From assembly GCA_938074605.1 (NCBI GenBank), contig CALJEI010000002.1:310001-374000 (forward strand): a stretch of DNA of 64,000 nucleotides. Direction: 5' to 3'. A program made the translations under genes and the position numbers. Shown here piece by piece: positions 1-9,597 of this stretch (positions are counted from its first letter, which is position 1; each line of letters begins with the position of its first letter). Below the pieces are notes generated by a model. The model worked only from the letters and a program-made list of their open reading frames with translations, was not told the DNA's origin and ran no database searches. This stretch comes from an uncultured Ignisphaera sp. Its GTDB lineage: Archaea; Thermoproteota; Thermoprotei_A; Sulfolobales; Ignisphaeraceae.

Positions 1-1
1 T

Positions 2-355
2 GGCATTGCATCTATGGCCATTAATTTATTCAGTAATCGAATTGAATCTATTCTTGTTGCATCAATAGCTATAGTCATACTATATCTAAATAATAGATTA
101 TCAGAGTATTGTACACATACAGTTAAAGTTCTAATGCTATATAGCATACTGTCAACATTTTATAGTCTACCTTACATCACCTTTATTACATCTTCAATCT
201 TGCTATCAAAATCATATGGTTATTTAGAACCCCCACTCGATATCTCTGTAAATTGCACACCGTCGTATGGATTAAAATCATTTATATACACCATTACATC
301 CTTTACTCTAGTTTCAATACTCACTAAACTTGGAATTATAGTATCCTTTATTTAA
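2..355 (+). CDS. Partial membrane protein (5' end outside window)
   Basis: The reading frame is open back to base 2, so the ATG at 14 may be internal and the true start may lie left of the window. What is visible is about 115 residues with three hydrophobic stretches (roughly residues 8-25, 38-62 and 88-112 counted from the ATG) separated by a short polar loop with a PPLD segment and two cysteines. I do not recognise a family. It could be the C-terminal part of a multi-spanning transporter or an anchored protein. It is followed by the convergent UPF0248 gene. Confidence 0.5.
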   Translation, partial: GIASMAINLFSNRIESILVASIAIVILYLNNRLSEYCTHTVKVLMLYSILSTFYSLPYITFITSSILLSKSYGYLEPPLDISVNCTPSYGLKSFIYTITSFTLVSILTKLGIIVSFI

Positions 356-388
356 AATTATGAACATCAAATGAAGATGTTCACAATA

Positions 389-655
389 TTAGAAGCTGTC
401 TTTAGAATCCTCCCCACGACTCCAGATCACTTCTCCTCTTACATCTTCTATCATTACAACTCTGTGTATAGGTATAGCTATTATAACTGTTCCATTATTG
501 ACATATACATAATGATTATCTACAGAGTGAATATATTTGAATGGAATTCTTTTAAACCCACTTACGTCTAGTCTATCAACTATAACTAAATAATAGTTCT
601 CAAGCGCTTCACGATATTTCCACAAAATTCTGTTTATAGCATCTCTTATTCTCAT
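389..655 (-). CDS. UPF0248/DUF504 protein (MJ1316-type RNA cyclic-end recognition domain)
   Basis: A complete 88-residue protein that matches the small single-domain DUF504 family: an N-terminal RIRDAINRILW segment, a central VDRLDVSGFKRIPFKYI strand pair and the characteristic IPIHRVVMIED...VIW end. The family is thought to recognise RNA ends carrying 2',3'-cyclic phosphates and is linked to RNA repair or tRNA handling; the biochemical role here is inferred from family only. The ATG is at the frame's first plausible position and lies in an otherwise gene-poor stretch. A plus-strand ORF over the same bases is an artefact. Confidence 0.82.
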   Translation of the reverse strand: MRIRDAINRILWKYREALENYYLVIVDRLDVSGFKRIPFKYIHSVDNHYVYVNNGTVIIAIPIHRVVMIEDVRGEVIWSRGEDSKDSF

Positions 656-1159
656 TTTATCACATTATTCAAAATTTAATTAGCAAGTCCTTTATAGACA
701 TAAATAGTATAAGAACTTTACTTACTTTTAATCATTCATCCTTGTAACCATCCATAAACCTTAGAACTGAATATTTTCTATTTATTTAAATGTATTATTA
801 AGGTTTCTATATCTCTATTCCAGTTATCCTATCTACATTGCTTAACAGACGTGCAGAAGGTTCTAAACTTTGTTTTCGTTACGATTCTATTGATAGAAAT
901 AGAATAGTTCTCCATTACATTAAAATGATGCTTAAGGATGTATCATAGACATTAGGGTTAAACTCTATGTTTAAAATAGGTATCTAGAAGTTATTAAATA
1001 ATATGCTTTTTAATTCAAAACATTTAAATTGTGGCACCTACATGGCAGCATAATGCATTTGTTTTTGAGTAATAGGAGTAGTAAGGTTAATATTGATAAT
1101 TCTAGCAACATATTAAAGCCTATACTAAAATTGTATTCCCTAGGTAGAGGTGCCTAAAA
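656..1159. other. Intergenic, no gene seen
   Basis: About 500 bases of AT-rich sequence between UPF0248 (leftward) and GAPOR (rightward), so it must hold two divergent promoters. I see no ORF with coding character, no tRNA and no C/D box pair. A GAGGTG Shine-Dalgarno sits about 9 bases before the GAPOR ATG (near 1146-1151). Confidence 0.6.
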
Positions 1160-3133
1160 ATGTTGGATTATAAAGTGCTACGTATAGATGTTAATACAGG
1201 AAATTGGACTATTGAGTTATATAAGACACCTGAAGTGTTAGGGCCTATAGATGCTGGTATTGTCATACATGAGAAGTTGCAATCATGGAATAAAGATGTG
1301 TTTGATCCCTCTAATGCGGTAGTTATTGGTGCAGGTATTTTTGCTGGCAGTAAGCTCTTTGGTACTCATAGGCTTGTTGCTATTTTTAGAAGTCCTGAAA
1401 GTAAGGGATTACACATATCTGCAATGGGTGGTGCTGCCTATAGATTTATTGGTTGTGGAGTTCACGCTATATCAATTGAAGGTCGAAGCGAAAAACCTGC
1501 AATAATTATCGTTAAAGGTGGTAGCCAAGGAGTAGAAGGTGTAGAGCTAAAATATATGGAGTATGAAGAGTTAGAAAAGGTGTACAATGGTTATAAAGGT
1601 AAGATAGGTGCATATGCATTAATAGAGCATATATTGGATGTTTATCGAGATGTTATAGCAACTTTAAAAGCTAGACCTATAGTTGTAGGACCTGCATCTT
1701 GGAAGACAATCTATGGTGCATTGATTTCCATAGACGTAAACTTTAATAAAATGAGTATTGCCGAAGGTAGTGAAGATTTTGCTGCAAGAGGAGGTATTGG
1801 CTCTGTCCTCGCACAAGCACACAATGTAGTTGCCATTATTGCTGGGGGAGGTTATAAGCCACAATTGCCAATAGAATTTACAGATGCAGTAAAATTGTTC
1901 AATCTTTTAGCTCCACTGCTTGGGAAAAACTATGTATCATCTGTAAATGAGGCTACCATAAAATACCGTTTTGATTCAAAGATTGGCGCTGGAGGTACCT
2001 TTGGTGTAAACTATCCTCACTATAGAGAATTTCTACCCATATTCAATTATAATAGTATTTACATATCGAGATTACTCAGAAAAAGAATTATAGACATACT
2101 GCTAGAGAATTTCTGGAAACCATTCAAGGTTGGGATATCTAATCCAAAAACATGGACAACATGTGGCGAGCCTTGTCCTGCTGCATGTAAGAAGGTATGG
2201 CTAGGTAAGAAAACAGACTATGAGCCATTCAATGGATTAGGTCCTATGATAGGTGTAATGAAGATAGAGCTTACTGCGAGACTTGTTGATCTAGCTGATC
2301 AATTAGGCTTTGATGCTATAACTATAGGGCATGTAGTTGCATGGCTTCTTGAAGCTGTATATAGAGGTTTACTCATGCCTGAAGAACTTGGATTGAACCA
2401 TAAACCAGCTCTAGACCCCATGCTTATGAATGTTGATGAATGGGCTAAAAATGCAGAATTAGCTGAAAAAATATTATACAATCTCATACACGGACCATCT
2501 AATGTACTAAAAATTGTAGCAACCAGAGGTGTGCGAGCCGCTTCTAAATATTTAGATGAAGTTTATGCTGAAAGAGTTAGAAAAACCGGTATGAAATTTG
2601 AAGACTTAATAGTATATCAACCATATGGAGACGAAGGCTATATGACACCAAACTATTACTGGACCCCTGGACTACTATTACCCATACCAGTAACAGGAAA
2701 ATATTGGACAAATTATACATCAACCTTCACCGAACCTGAGGAATTTGCCAAAACAGTCGTAGTTAGGATTATAAAAGAGTATGCTATTGAAAATGCCGGA
2801 CTATGTAGATTCCATAGAGGATGGGCTGAAAAAATCTTGAATAAACTATACGGTTTAATGGGAATTGAAGTAGATATAGATCATCATTCAAAAGAAATGT
2901 ATAGAAAAATTGCAGAATACAACATTAAAGCTGGTGCTAAACCGAGATTATTAGAAAGTACAAGAGCAAAAGATGTGATAGTATCTCTAGCCTACGAATT
3001 CAATATAGCTGAATGGAGTAAGAAATTTTCAGAAAGTTATGATGAGGCATTAAAAGAGTGGATAAATAGAGCAACAAAAGTAGTCGTAGAGCAGTTTGAC
3101 TTACCACCAGATTGGTTCAAAGAAAAAGAATAA
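1160..3133 (+). CDS. gor: Tungsten glyceraldehyde-3-phosphate:ferredoxin oxidoreductase (GAPOR)
   Basis: A 657-residue member of the aldehyde ferredoxin oxidoreductase family. The N-terminal half contains the pterin-binding AOR domain (HRLVAIFRSP, MGGAAYRF, EDFAARGGIGS, then GGTFGVNYP). The iron-sulfur cysteines are visible as TTCGEPCPAACKK (C335, C339, C343; C-x3-C-x3-C) with the fourth in AGLCRFHRGW (C549). This spacing and the TTCGEPCP and PIPVTGKYWT segments resemble Pyrococcus GAPOR (653 residues) rather than the classical AOR pattern C-x2-C-x3-C. GAPOR oxidises glyceraldehyde 3-phosphate to 3-phosphoglycerate, reducing ferredoxin, in the modified Embden-Meyerhof pathway. It stands alone, preceded by a GAGGTG ribosome site. 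A different AOR-family substrate remains possible. Confidence 0.85.
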   Translation: MLDYKVLRIDVNTGNWTIELYKTPEVLGPIDAGIVIHEKLQSWNKDVFDPSNAVVIGAGIFAGSKLFGTHRLVAIFRSPESKGLHISAMGGAAYRFIGCGVHAISIEGRSEKPAIIIVKGGSQGVEGVELKYMEYEELEKVYNGYKGKIGAYALIEHILDVYRDVIATLKARPIVVGPASWKTIYGALISIDVNFNKMSIAEGSEDFAARGGIGSVLAQAHNVVAIIAGGGYKPQLPIEFTDAVKLFNLLAPLLGKNYVSSVNEATIKYRFDSKIGAGGTFGVNYPHYREFLPIFNYNSIYISRLLRKRIIDILLENFWKPFKVGISNPKTWTTCGEPCPAACKKVWLGKKTDYEPFNGLGPMIGVMKIELTARLVDLADQLGFDAITIGHVVAWLLEAVYRGLLMPEELGLNHKPALDPMLMNVDEWAKNAELAEKILYNLIHGPSNVLKIVATRGVRAASKYLDEVYAERVRKTGMKFEDLIVYQPYGDEGYMTPNYYWTPGLLLPIPVTGKYWTNYTSTFTEPEEFAKTVVVRIIKEYAIENAGLCRFHRGWAEKILNKLYGLMGIEVDIDHHSKEMYRKIAEYNIKAGAKPRLLESTRAKDVIVSLAYEFNIAEWSKKFSESYDEALKEWINRATKVVVEQFDLPPDWFKEKE

Positions 3134-3349
3134 ACTCTTAAAAATCGAATATTAAGTCTATTCCATTCTTTTTCTCAATAATAAATTACTAGCAAATTTC
3201 AATCAATTCATTCAAGTTAATGGCAATTGATAAAACACTACTCTAAACTAAAATAGAAAATATCAGCTATATGTTGTTAAGTAAGTATTCAATGGATCGA
3301 TCATAGAATTTTACCTCTATTCAATATAACTAACTATGGGAATTGTAAC

Positions 3350-4657
3350 CTATAGTAAATCTGTTATTGGGGAGACGATATCTGAACCTTTAAGGTATTT
3401 CATTATATAACTATATGTAGCTGCTTCACTTTGTAAATCATTAAATTCATTAAATTCTATTGATGATAGGATAAAGCGTATGGTGGTTGGCTGTATTAAA
3501 AATATCTTTAATGTATAGTGTTTCACCATCAATTCTTTTAATATCTTCTTTATATTCTCAATATCTAAATCATCAATAATATCCATAAAGATTATAACTA
3601 AACATGATTCTGAACAAAATTTGTTTATAAGTTCATTTGTAAACCATCGTAATATTCTATTTGCACTAGAATAACTTTTTCTTTCAATAACCAACGGCCA
3701 TGTGACTAGCGATAAAATTTCATAGATATGCTTTAAATTATACTTGGTTATTCTATTTGAAACTATAATCTCACCCTCTGTTGCGATACCTATTCCAAGA
3801 TTAACTCCAATATTAACAATTCTGATTAAGAGATTCAATATAATTCGTAGTAAATATACTATAGCAGGAGGATTGCCTGTAAAGAACCCATCATGTATCG
3901 ATGCAATGAATAGCACGTCTCTACATAAGTGTTTTTCAAATTCTTTAACCATAAGTTTCAAAGTTCGTGCTGTAGCCTTCCAATCTATCCTTCTATAATC
4001 ATCACCTGGAAGATATTCGCGTATTCCTAAAATATTTACACCTATTCCTTTACGTTTAGAGAATTGGGCTTCATAACTAATGTAGGGTATATTTCGTTCT
4101 ACATTTAATTCTATATAGGTTTGTTTAGGAACTATATGAATTAACACCGGTTTTACTAGAATAATTTCGATTCTGTAATTGATATATAGAAGTGGATCTG
4201 AGAAGAAAATTGTCAGACCTCTGATCAGATGTTTTCCACAATAACCTTGTATGAAGATCTTCGCTGAAAACCCTCCTTTATTTTTTCTAAAATAAATTTC
4301 TGAAACCTTTATTCCCTTATCAGAAATTATTGTAAGCTTTTTTATTTTTAATAATTCAAATAGTTGATATTCAAAACTAACTGTTATACCGATCTGTTCA
4401 TCCTCTATAGCACTCAAGGAGGTGATATCCATGGTAATGCTTTTAATATCACTAACATTCTTTAAAATCCTATGTATAGATATAGGTAGTGATATAGTCC
4501 CTAATATTAATATTGTAAATAGAATACAAATATTGTTACGTGACGCTATAGATATGGATAGAAGTAATGAGACTATAAATGTTATAGGGTAGAACCCTAA
4601 ACCTTTACTGCTATAAACATTCATTTCATAATCATTGCTTGTAAGAATCATCTTCAC
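3350..4657 (-). CDS. DUF58 (vWA-like) membrane-anchored protein
   Basis: A 435-residue protein with two hydrophobic helices at residues 20-60, a beta-rich middle and the DUF58 signature GIREYLPGDDYRRIDWKATART (the core REYxxGDDxRxIDWKxTAR, near residues 212-232). The last 180 residues resemble a von Willebrand A-type fold. DUF58 proteins are regularly encoded directly after MoxR ATPases, as here (18-base gap), and the pair is believed to act as chaperone plus adaptor on a membrane or metal-dependent partner. The C-terminus ends at 3350 with no further gene in the operon. The client is not known from sequence. Confidence 0.85.
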   Translation of the reverse strand: MKMILTSNDYEMNVYSSKGLGFYPITFIVSLLLSISIASRNNICILFTILILGTISLPISIHRILKNVSDIKSITMDITSLSAIEDEQIGITVSFEYQLFELLKIKKLTIISDKGIKVSEIYFRKNKGGFSAKIFIQGYCGKHLIRGLTIFFSDPLLYINYRIEIILVKPVLIHIVPKQTYIELNVERNIPYISYEAQFSKRKGIGVNILGIREYLPGDDYRRIDWKATARTLKLMVKEFEKHLCRDVLFIASIHDGFFTGNPPAIVYLLRIILNLLIRIVNIGVNLGIGIATEGEIIVSNRITKYNLKHIYEILSLVTWPLVIERKSYSSANRILRWFTNELINKFCSESCLVIIFMDIIDDLDIENIKKILKELMVKHYTLKIFLIQPTTIRFILSSIEFNEFNDLQSEAATYSYIMKYLKGSDIVSPITDLL

Positions 4658-4675
4658 ATACCTCGTCTTCCTATT

Positions 4676-5620
4676 TTAGGGTTTAGGTACTTCCACATGT
4701 AAAATTATTTCATTAACAACCCTTATGCCGCTATAGCCTTCTGCTATGTATTCAGGCTTTAAAAATATTCTATGAGAAAGCGCTGGTACTGCAGCCATTT
4801 TAACATCATCTGGTATAACATATTTTCTATTTTCAGCTAATGCAAATTCTTTTGATAATGTAAGTAGCATTAGTGCTCCTCTGGGGGATACACCAAGCTT
4901 AGATGCAGGGTGCCTATGACTATATTCGACTATTCTAGAGATATACTTTAGAATATCATCATCAACATAAATGCTATCTATTTCTTCAGAGGCTCTAAGT
5001 ACTTCATCTCCTGTGACTACAGGTTTAAGTGATTCATATTCTTTCTCCAAGAGCTTATAACCCTTTTTCAATAGCTGTAGCAATGCCTCTCTATCAAGTG
5101 GATTCATATGTATTTTTATGTAAAATCTATCCAACTGGGCTTCAGGTAGCGGAAATGTTCCTTCTAACTCTATAGGATTTTGTGTAGCTAGTACTGAGAA
5201 AGGCCTAGGTAATTTTATCGTTTCACCTTCGATTGTTATTTGTCTCTCCTGCATAGCTTCAAGTAAAGCCGCTTGAGCTCTAGGTGTCGCTCTATTAATT
5301 TCATCAACAAGAACAATATTTGCATATATGGGTCCTACTCTAGTCTCGAATTCACCTGTTTTCTGATTATATATCTTTGTACCTACTACATCAGAAGGTA
5401 GTAAATCTAGAGTGCACTGTATTCTAGAGAATTTAAGATTCAATAGCTTAGCTACAACCTTAGCTGTTAGTGTTTTAGCTATACCTGGAACCCCTTCAAT
5501 TAGGGCATGCCCATTGGCCACTATAGTAAATAATATTAACTTTACATACTCCTCCCTATTCACTAAAACTCTTGCAGACTCCTCAATAACCCTTATCAAT
5601 ATCTTATAAAATGTTGACAT
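4676..5620 (-). CDS. MoxR-family AAA+ ATPase
   Basis: A 314-residue single-domain AAA+ protein of the MoxR/RavA group. Walker A is GVPGIAKT (around residue 44), Walker B is VLVDEINRA (around 107), followed by the MoxR-typical RAQAALLEAMQERQ and the sensor-1 segment ATQNPIELEGTFPLPEAQLD, then an SPRG sensor-2 motif near residue 245. MoxR ATPases work as co-chaperones for assembly or activation of partner complexes. It is the first gene of a leftward operon with DUF58 and is divergent from the DUF4129/DUF4350 genes, the usual genomic association. Confidence 0.93.
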   Translation of the reverse strand: MSTFYKILIRVIEESARVLVNREEYVKLILFTIVANGHALIEGVPGIAKTLTAKVVAKLLNLKFSRIQCTLDLLPSDVVGTKIYNQKTGEFETRVGPIYANIVLVDEINRATPRAQAALLEAMQERQITIEGETIKLPRPFSVLATQNPIELEGTFPLPEAQLDRFYIKIHMNPLDREALLQLLKKGYKLLEKEYESLKPVVTGDEVLRASEEIDSIYVDDDILKYISRIVEYSHRHPASKLGVSPRGALMLLTLSKEFALAENRKYVIPDDVKMAAVPALSHRIFLKPEYIAEGYSGIRVVNEIILHVEVPKP

Positions 5621-5847
5621 GTCCCATCCACATAAAATGTTATAAGATTATAGAAATATTAACCTATTTTCAAAATAGTAATCTTACCATTATCATCTCA
5701 ATCTCTAAATAGAGATATATTATTTATGAAAACTGCTTATCTATGATTCAAGCAAGTATTTTACATCCGAATAACTTATTAAAATAAGAATCATTATTTT
5801 AATTATTTTCATTATAAAATTAAAAACCTATTAAAATATTCTTATAG

Positions 5848-7665
5848 GTGAGTATTAAGTCACTTTGTGGATATACAATGAGGATCGCATCCATATACAC
5901 TATCTTATTTCTAATCATTGTCATTACTAATTCTACTATGCTTCCTTCTATTGAAGCTTTAGAAATAGAAAGACATTCAAAACTTCTTGGAGATATCATA
6001 TATAGTGAAATATATTCCTACAAATCCCTTATTGAGTGGCTTAATGAGATAATGTTTCTAAATATAGATATTGTTGAGAATCCTTTAGAGAACAGTATAT
6101 TATTAGATAGGGAAACAGCTAACAATATACTTAATAGTGTATATAGTGATGATAGAGTTGCAGTATTAATAGGGGGAATACAACTAAGAATGCTAAAGAA
6201 ATATGCTGGATTAAAGCCCTTTATCAATGAGTCAGACGTAGTAAATTTAGTTATAGCCATAATAAAAGATAACAACATAACGTTAAATAGTATTCGTTGT
6301 GACAACATTTTAGATAAATTTATTGTCTACATAGTTCGCCCCTTTAACGATGAGCTAAGAAAATCTTTATGTCAATGGAAGATTAATGACTTGGAACTCT
6401 ATGCTAAATACATCTTAAGCCTACAGAATCCCAGCTCAAATTCGACAATGATAATAAATATAATTAGATACCTATATGTTCTTAGAATTGCTGCAAACAA
6501 TGGCATTATAGATAGTGATATGCTAAATAAAATGCTAGAAGATGTATCTACTAAATACTCAATTATAACAGCCCTGTTTATGAAAACATTCATATATAAC
6601 TACAATATAAGAATTGTAGATCGTAGACCGTATGATAGAAGAGGAGAAATTCGCATTTCGCTTACCCATACCACCTATAATATAAATGATGTAAATAGAG
6701 ATATAGACCTAACAGAAGCTCTAATAAAAGCTTTACTAATTATTGAAAAATTGAAGGAAAAGAATATAGACATTGAGGATATTAATGTGTTTAAGCTTAT
6801 CGACACTCTAATGAATATCGACATAAAAGAGTACCATATTGACATGAATAATATAGATGATATTATAAGCGGTATTAGTGAGGATATTGAGGAGCCAGCC
6901 CCCCATACTCAAGTAGGTATCTCGTATAACTACTCTAATGGAATTCGTATTAACAGCCAGATATATTATTACCTAGAACCTTGGTATGATTACGAAAATG
7001 ACATAATATTGGTACAGCATGGTAATCTTAAAGAGATATCTGCAAGCAATATACTGAATTTAAACGAAGACCTTACCGTAGATAGTCAATCATTGATGGA
7101 ACTACTTGAACGAGATCTTGTAAAAGAAATAATTGAATATTCTAATAAACCTAATGTTGAAATAGCAAATACAAAAATTGTACACATCTCTTTTACTGTA
7201 GATACACAATCTGGTGCCAATAAAATAGCTCTAAGTAGAGAGTCACATACGTTACTACTCATTATTATATTAATAGCAGTAGGTGTATTCCTCTCAACAA
7301 TATTCATAGGTAAGAAAATTAAGCCCTTCCTAAAACAGTTTATCTACATATCAAAAGGTTTTTCTACTAGAAGTAAAATGATACAAACAATGTCTGATAA
7401 CATTAAAACAAGAGTGTTTGTAGAATTTTGGAACACTATGTATAAATTTGCAAAAGAACATAACTTAAAAGTTGAGGATTCCCATACACATAGAGAAATT
7501 AAACAACTAATTACTTCTATCTTAAACATAGATAGCTTGAAGATATTATTAGAGCGTATAACATATCTCTATGAGGTACTGAGATATAGCAATGAAGAGA
7601 ATAATAGATTGCTAGAAGAATTGACAGAAACACTATCCATCATTAAAAACTTACTTAAAGAATAG
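5848..7665 (+). CDS. Membrane protein with C-terminal DUF4129-like domain
   Basis: A 605-residue protein with an N-terminal signal or anchor helix (about residues 12-30), a large presumably extracellular region rich in Asn/Ile/Asp, a single transmembrane helix near 467-489, and a cytoplasmic tail (about 520-600) with a HTHREIKQLI segment that resembles the TPREF signature of DUF4129. DUF4129 proteins accompany MoxR-DUF58 systems. The frame starts with GTG at 5848; an ATG at 5878 (MRIASIYTI) would give an equally good signal helix. No enzymatic residues recognised. First gene of a rightward four-gene cluster. Confidence 0.65.
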   Translation: MSIKSLCGYTMRIASIYTILFLIIVITNSTMLPSIEALEIERHSKLLGDIIYSEIYSYKSLIEWLNEIMFLNIDIVENPLENSILLDRETANNILNSVYSDDRVAVLIGGIQLRMLKKYAGLKPFINESDVVNLVIAIIKDNNITLNSIRCDNILDKFIVYIVRPFNDELRKSLCQWKINDLELYAKYILSLQNPSSNSTMIINIIRYLYVLRIAANNGIIDSDMLNKMLEDVSTKYSIITALFMKTFIYNYNIRIVDRRPYDRRGEIRISLTHTTYNINDVNRDIDLTEALIKALLIIEKLKEKNIDIEDINVFKLIDTLMNIDIKEYHIDMNNIDDIISGISEDIEEPAPHTQVGISYNYSNGIRINSQIYYYLEPWYDYENDIILVQHGNLKEISASNILNLNEDLTVDSQSLMELLERDLVKEIIEYSNKPNVEIANTKIVHISFTVDTQSGANKIALSRESHTLLLIIILIAVGVFLSTIFIGKKIKPFLKQFIYISKGFSTRSKMIQTMSDNIKTRVFVEFWNTMYKFAKEHNLKVEDSHTHREIKQLITSILNIDSLKILLERITYLYEVLRYSNEENNRLLEELTETLSIIKNLLKE

Positions 7666-7692
7666 CTAAATAATGAAAGATGTGGATAAATA

Positions 7693-8196
7693 GTGATCCA
7701 TAGAACAATGCTTTACATAGTTCTAATCTCTCTCTTATTTTCTTCCTCAATATTAGTATTGTACCGAGAACCAATTGAATTGATATTTCTTTATATAATT
7801 TGGTTTACAGCGTTATACATGTTATTCTCTATATGGATTAGCATTAAATGCAACACTTCATTAAATCTACCGCTTACAAAGCACCTTATGGTAAAAATCA
7901 AGTTTAATAGTGATTTTTATACGAATGTCGTGGAATTCTTTATATGGAGTATATTATTTAGTGCCATAGTAGAAATGTTCAATGTCACACTATGGCAATA
8001 CCTTCTATCAATTTTATTACTTTTTATAATATATAGAGTACTGCTAAATATTCCAATAAAGAGGGTGTATAGATATATAGCAATATCAATCCTATTTATA
8101 ATCCTCTATTTTCTAGGATACTTTACCTCCGATACATTTAATAAACTAGATGGATACTTCAAATTTATAGAGGATATCATATATGGTACTGAATGA
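7693..8196 (+). CDS. Four-helix membrane protein of the MoxR-associated cluster
   Basis: A 167-residue, almost wholly hydrophobic protein with about four to five transmembrane segments (near residues 5-22, 28-50, 75-110, 115-145). It starts with GTG 27 bases after the DUF4129 gene and its last codons overlap the next small gene by 14 bases, so translation is probably coupled. No family recognised; its place in the cluster suggests a membrane component of the same complex. Confidence 0.6.
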   Translation: MIHRTMLYIVLISLLFSSSILVLYREPIELIFLYIIWFTALYMLFSIWISIKCNTSLNLPLTKHLMVKIKFNSDFYTNVVEFFIWSILFSAIVEMFNVTLWQYLLSILLLFIIYRVLLNIPIKRVYRYIAISILFIILYFLGYFTSDTFNKLDGYFKFIEDIIYGTE

Positions 8197-8353
8197 AAAA
8201 ATCCTTAATGTAATAATCTTAGTTGCGATATTTCTGTTTATTAGCTCAATTATATTAGCTGCATTACAGAGATATATAGCTGCCATTTTTGCAATACTCT
8301 CTGGTCTTATACTAGTATCATTCATAAGCGAGATGCGTAGTGGAGGAAAATGA
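8183..8353 (+). CDS. Small 56-residue two-helix membrane protein
   Basis: An ORF below usual length cut-offs. The ATG at 8183 lies inside the preceding gene, and the stop overlaps the next gene's start as ATGA (8350-8353). The product begins MVLNEKILNVIILVAIFLFI and has two hydrophobic segments (about residues 8-28 and 31-48) and a short basic tail ending MRSGGK. Overlap with both neighbours and two predicted membrane helices argue strongly that it is real. The GGAGG inside its last codons (8342-8346) serves as ribosome site of the following DUF4350 gene. Confidence 0.72.
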   Translation: MVLNEKILNVIILVAIFLFISSIILAALQRYIAAIFAILSGLILVSFISEMRSGGK

Positions 8354-9537
8354 AGTTAAAGCTTCTTATCCTTCTATTAATTACAATCATAATTTTATTT
8401 CAAGCCCTTGAAAAAGAGTGCCGTGGTGTAATCCATGTAGGAGCCTCTCCCTATAACAGCAACTGGGATGGCACTGCATTGTTGATAAAAATGTATGATG
8501 AATTCTATGGAAGCACTATAATTGTCAGTAGCTGGTTTTCCCTATACCTAAGAACCCATGATGAGGATTCCTGTAAAGTTTTATTAATAGTGTCACCAGA
8601 GAAAGAATATACCCCTCTAGAAAAGTTCATCATATATAGACTGGTGTACGACAAAGGCTATAATATTGTTATACTTGATGAGGGGCCATATTCAAATGAA
8701 TTGCTATCATACTTAAATGTTCCTATAGCCATTAAAGGTTATAACTATGTTAAAGATGGTAGTGGCTCCCCTATTGTTCAGGGTAAGATATTATTAAATA
8801 ACATATCAATTCAGCTACTCTTCGCTTATGTTTCACCAATAATTATCTTTAATGAAAATGTTTGTAAACCTATAGCATTTATTAATACTACAACTGTTGG
8901 TGCTATGTGTAGCAAGGATAATAGAACATTTCTAGTAATAGGTGATGGTTCAATTGTAACCAACTCAGTAATTGCATATGAATCTATTCTAAACCCCTAT
9001 ACTATTCTTTCAAAATACATCATATCATCTACATGCAATTCTGATAAAAAAGTTGTTATATATGTTGACTCTACAAAATATAGAGTGAGATTGGCTACAA
9101 TAGAAGAATTGATAGAACAGGGTTATGACTATAGAAACATTCTTAGCATATTACTAAATCCATCAAGATATATCTTTGTTTTTTTAACATATATTAATGA
9201 GAATATCAATGAAAACCTTGCTCTGTATCTAATACCACCTATATTTATTTTAACTGCTATACTATTTAATAAACTATTTCTTAAAGAAGGTAGTAAACAA
9301 TACAATCAATTAAAACCACTAGAGGAAAATACATATAATAGAAGAAATATAGATAATGTAATTAATATTATATGTAGCTTAGAAGAATTCAAAGTAGGCA
9401 AAAAGCATGAAGCTATATGCAAATGCCTGTCTAGGAGCTTCAAAAAAAGTAAGTGCCTAACAGAATTAAAGAATATAATTAATAAAGATAAAGAATTGAA
9501 AAAACATATATTACGCACACTATCAATGACACATTGA
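8350..9537 (+). CDS. DUF4350-like membrane-anchored protein
   Basis: A 395-residue protein with a signal or anchor helix at residues 3-20, an alpha/beta region resembling DUF4350 (YNSNWDGTALL near residue 37, then LLIVSPEKEYTPLE, and YNIVILDEGPYSNELLSYL near 110-130), a second transmembrane helix near residue 305-325, and a basic cytoplasmic tail rich in Lys and Cys. DUF4350 proteins are regular partners of MoxR/DUF58/DUF4129 systems; the domain resembles a type 1 glutamine amidotransferase-like fold with no proven activity. It closes the cluster. Confidence 0.68.
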   Translation: MKLKLLILLLITIIILFQALEKECRGVIHVGASPYNSNWDGTALLIKMYDEFYGSTIIVSSWFSLYLRTHDEDSCKVLLIVSPEKEYTPLEKFIIYRLVYDKGYNIVILDEGPYSNELLSYLNVPIAIKGYNYVKDGSGSPIVQGKILLNNISIQLLFAYVSPIIIFNENVCKPIAFINTTTVGAMCSKDNRTFLVIGDGSIVTNSVIAYESILNPYTILSKYIISSTCNSDKKVVIYVDSTKYRVRLATIEELIEQGYDYRNILSILLNPSRYIFVFLTYINENINENLALYLIPPIFILTAILFNKLFLKEGSKQYNQLKPLEENTYNRRNIDNVINIICSLEEFKVGKKHEAICKCLSRSFKKSKCLTELKNIINKDKELKKHILRTLSMTH

Positions 9538-9597
9538 CCATTTAACTCGCCACCAAAATACTTATAATATCTCTATTACATAGATAGTGTATAGTGA

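Noticed and set aside
371-571. Plus-strand ORF opposite the UPF0248 gene
   Set aside because: Tyr/Ser-rich composition with no family resemblance; the minus-strand product matches DUF504.
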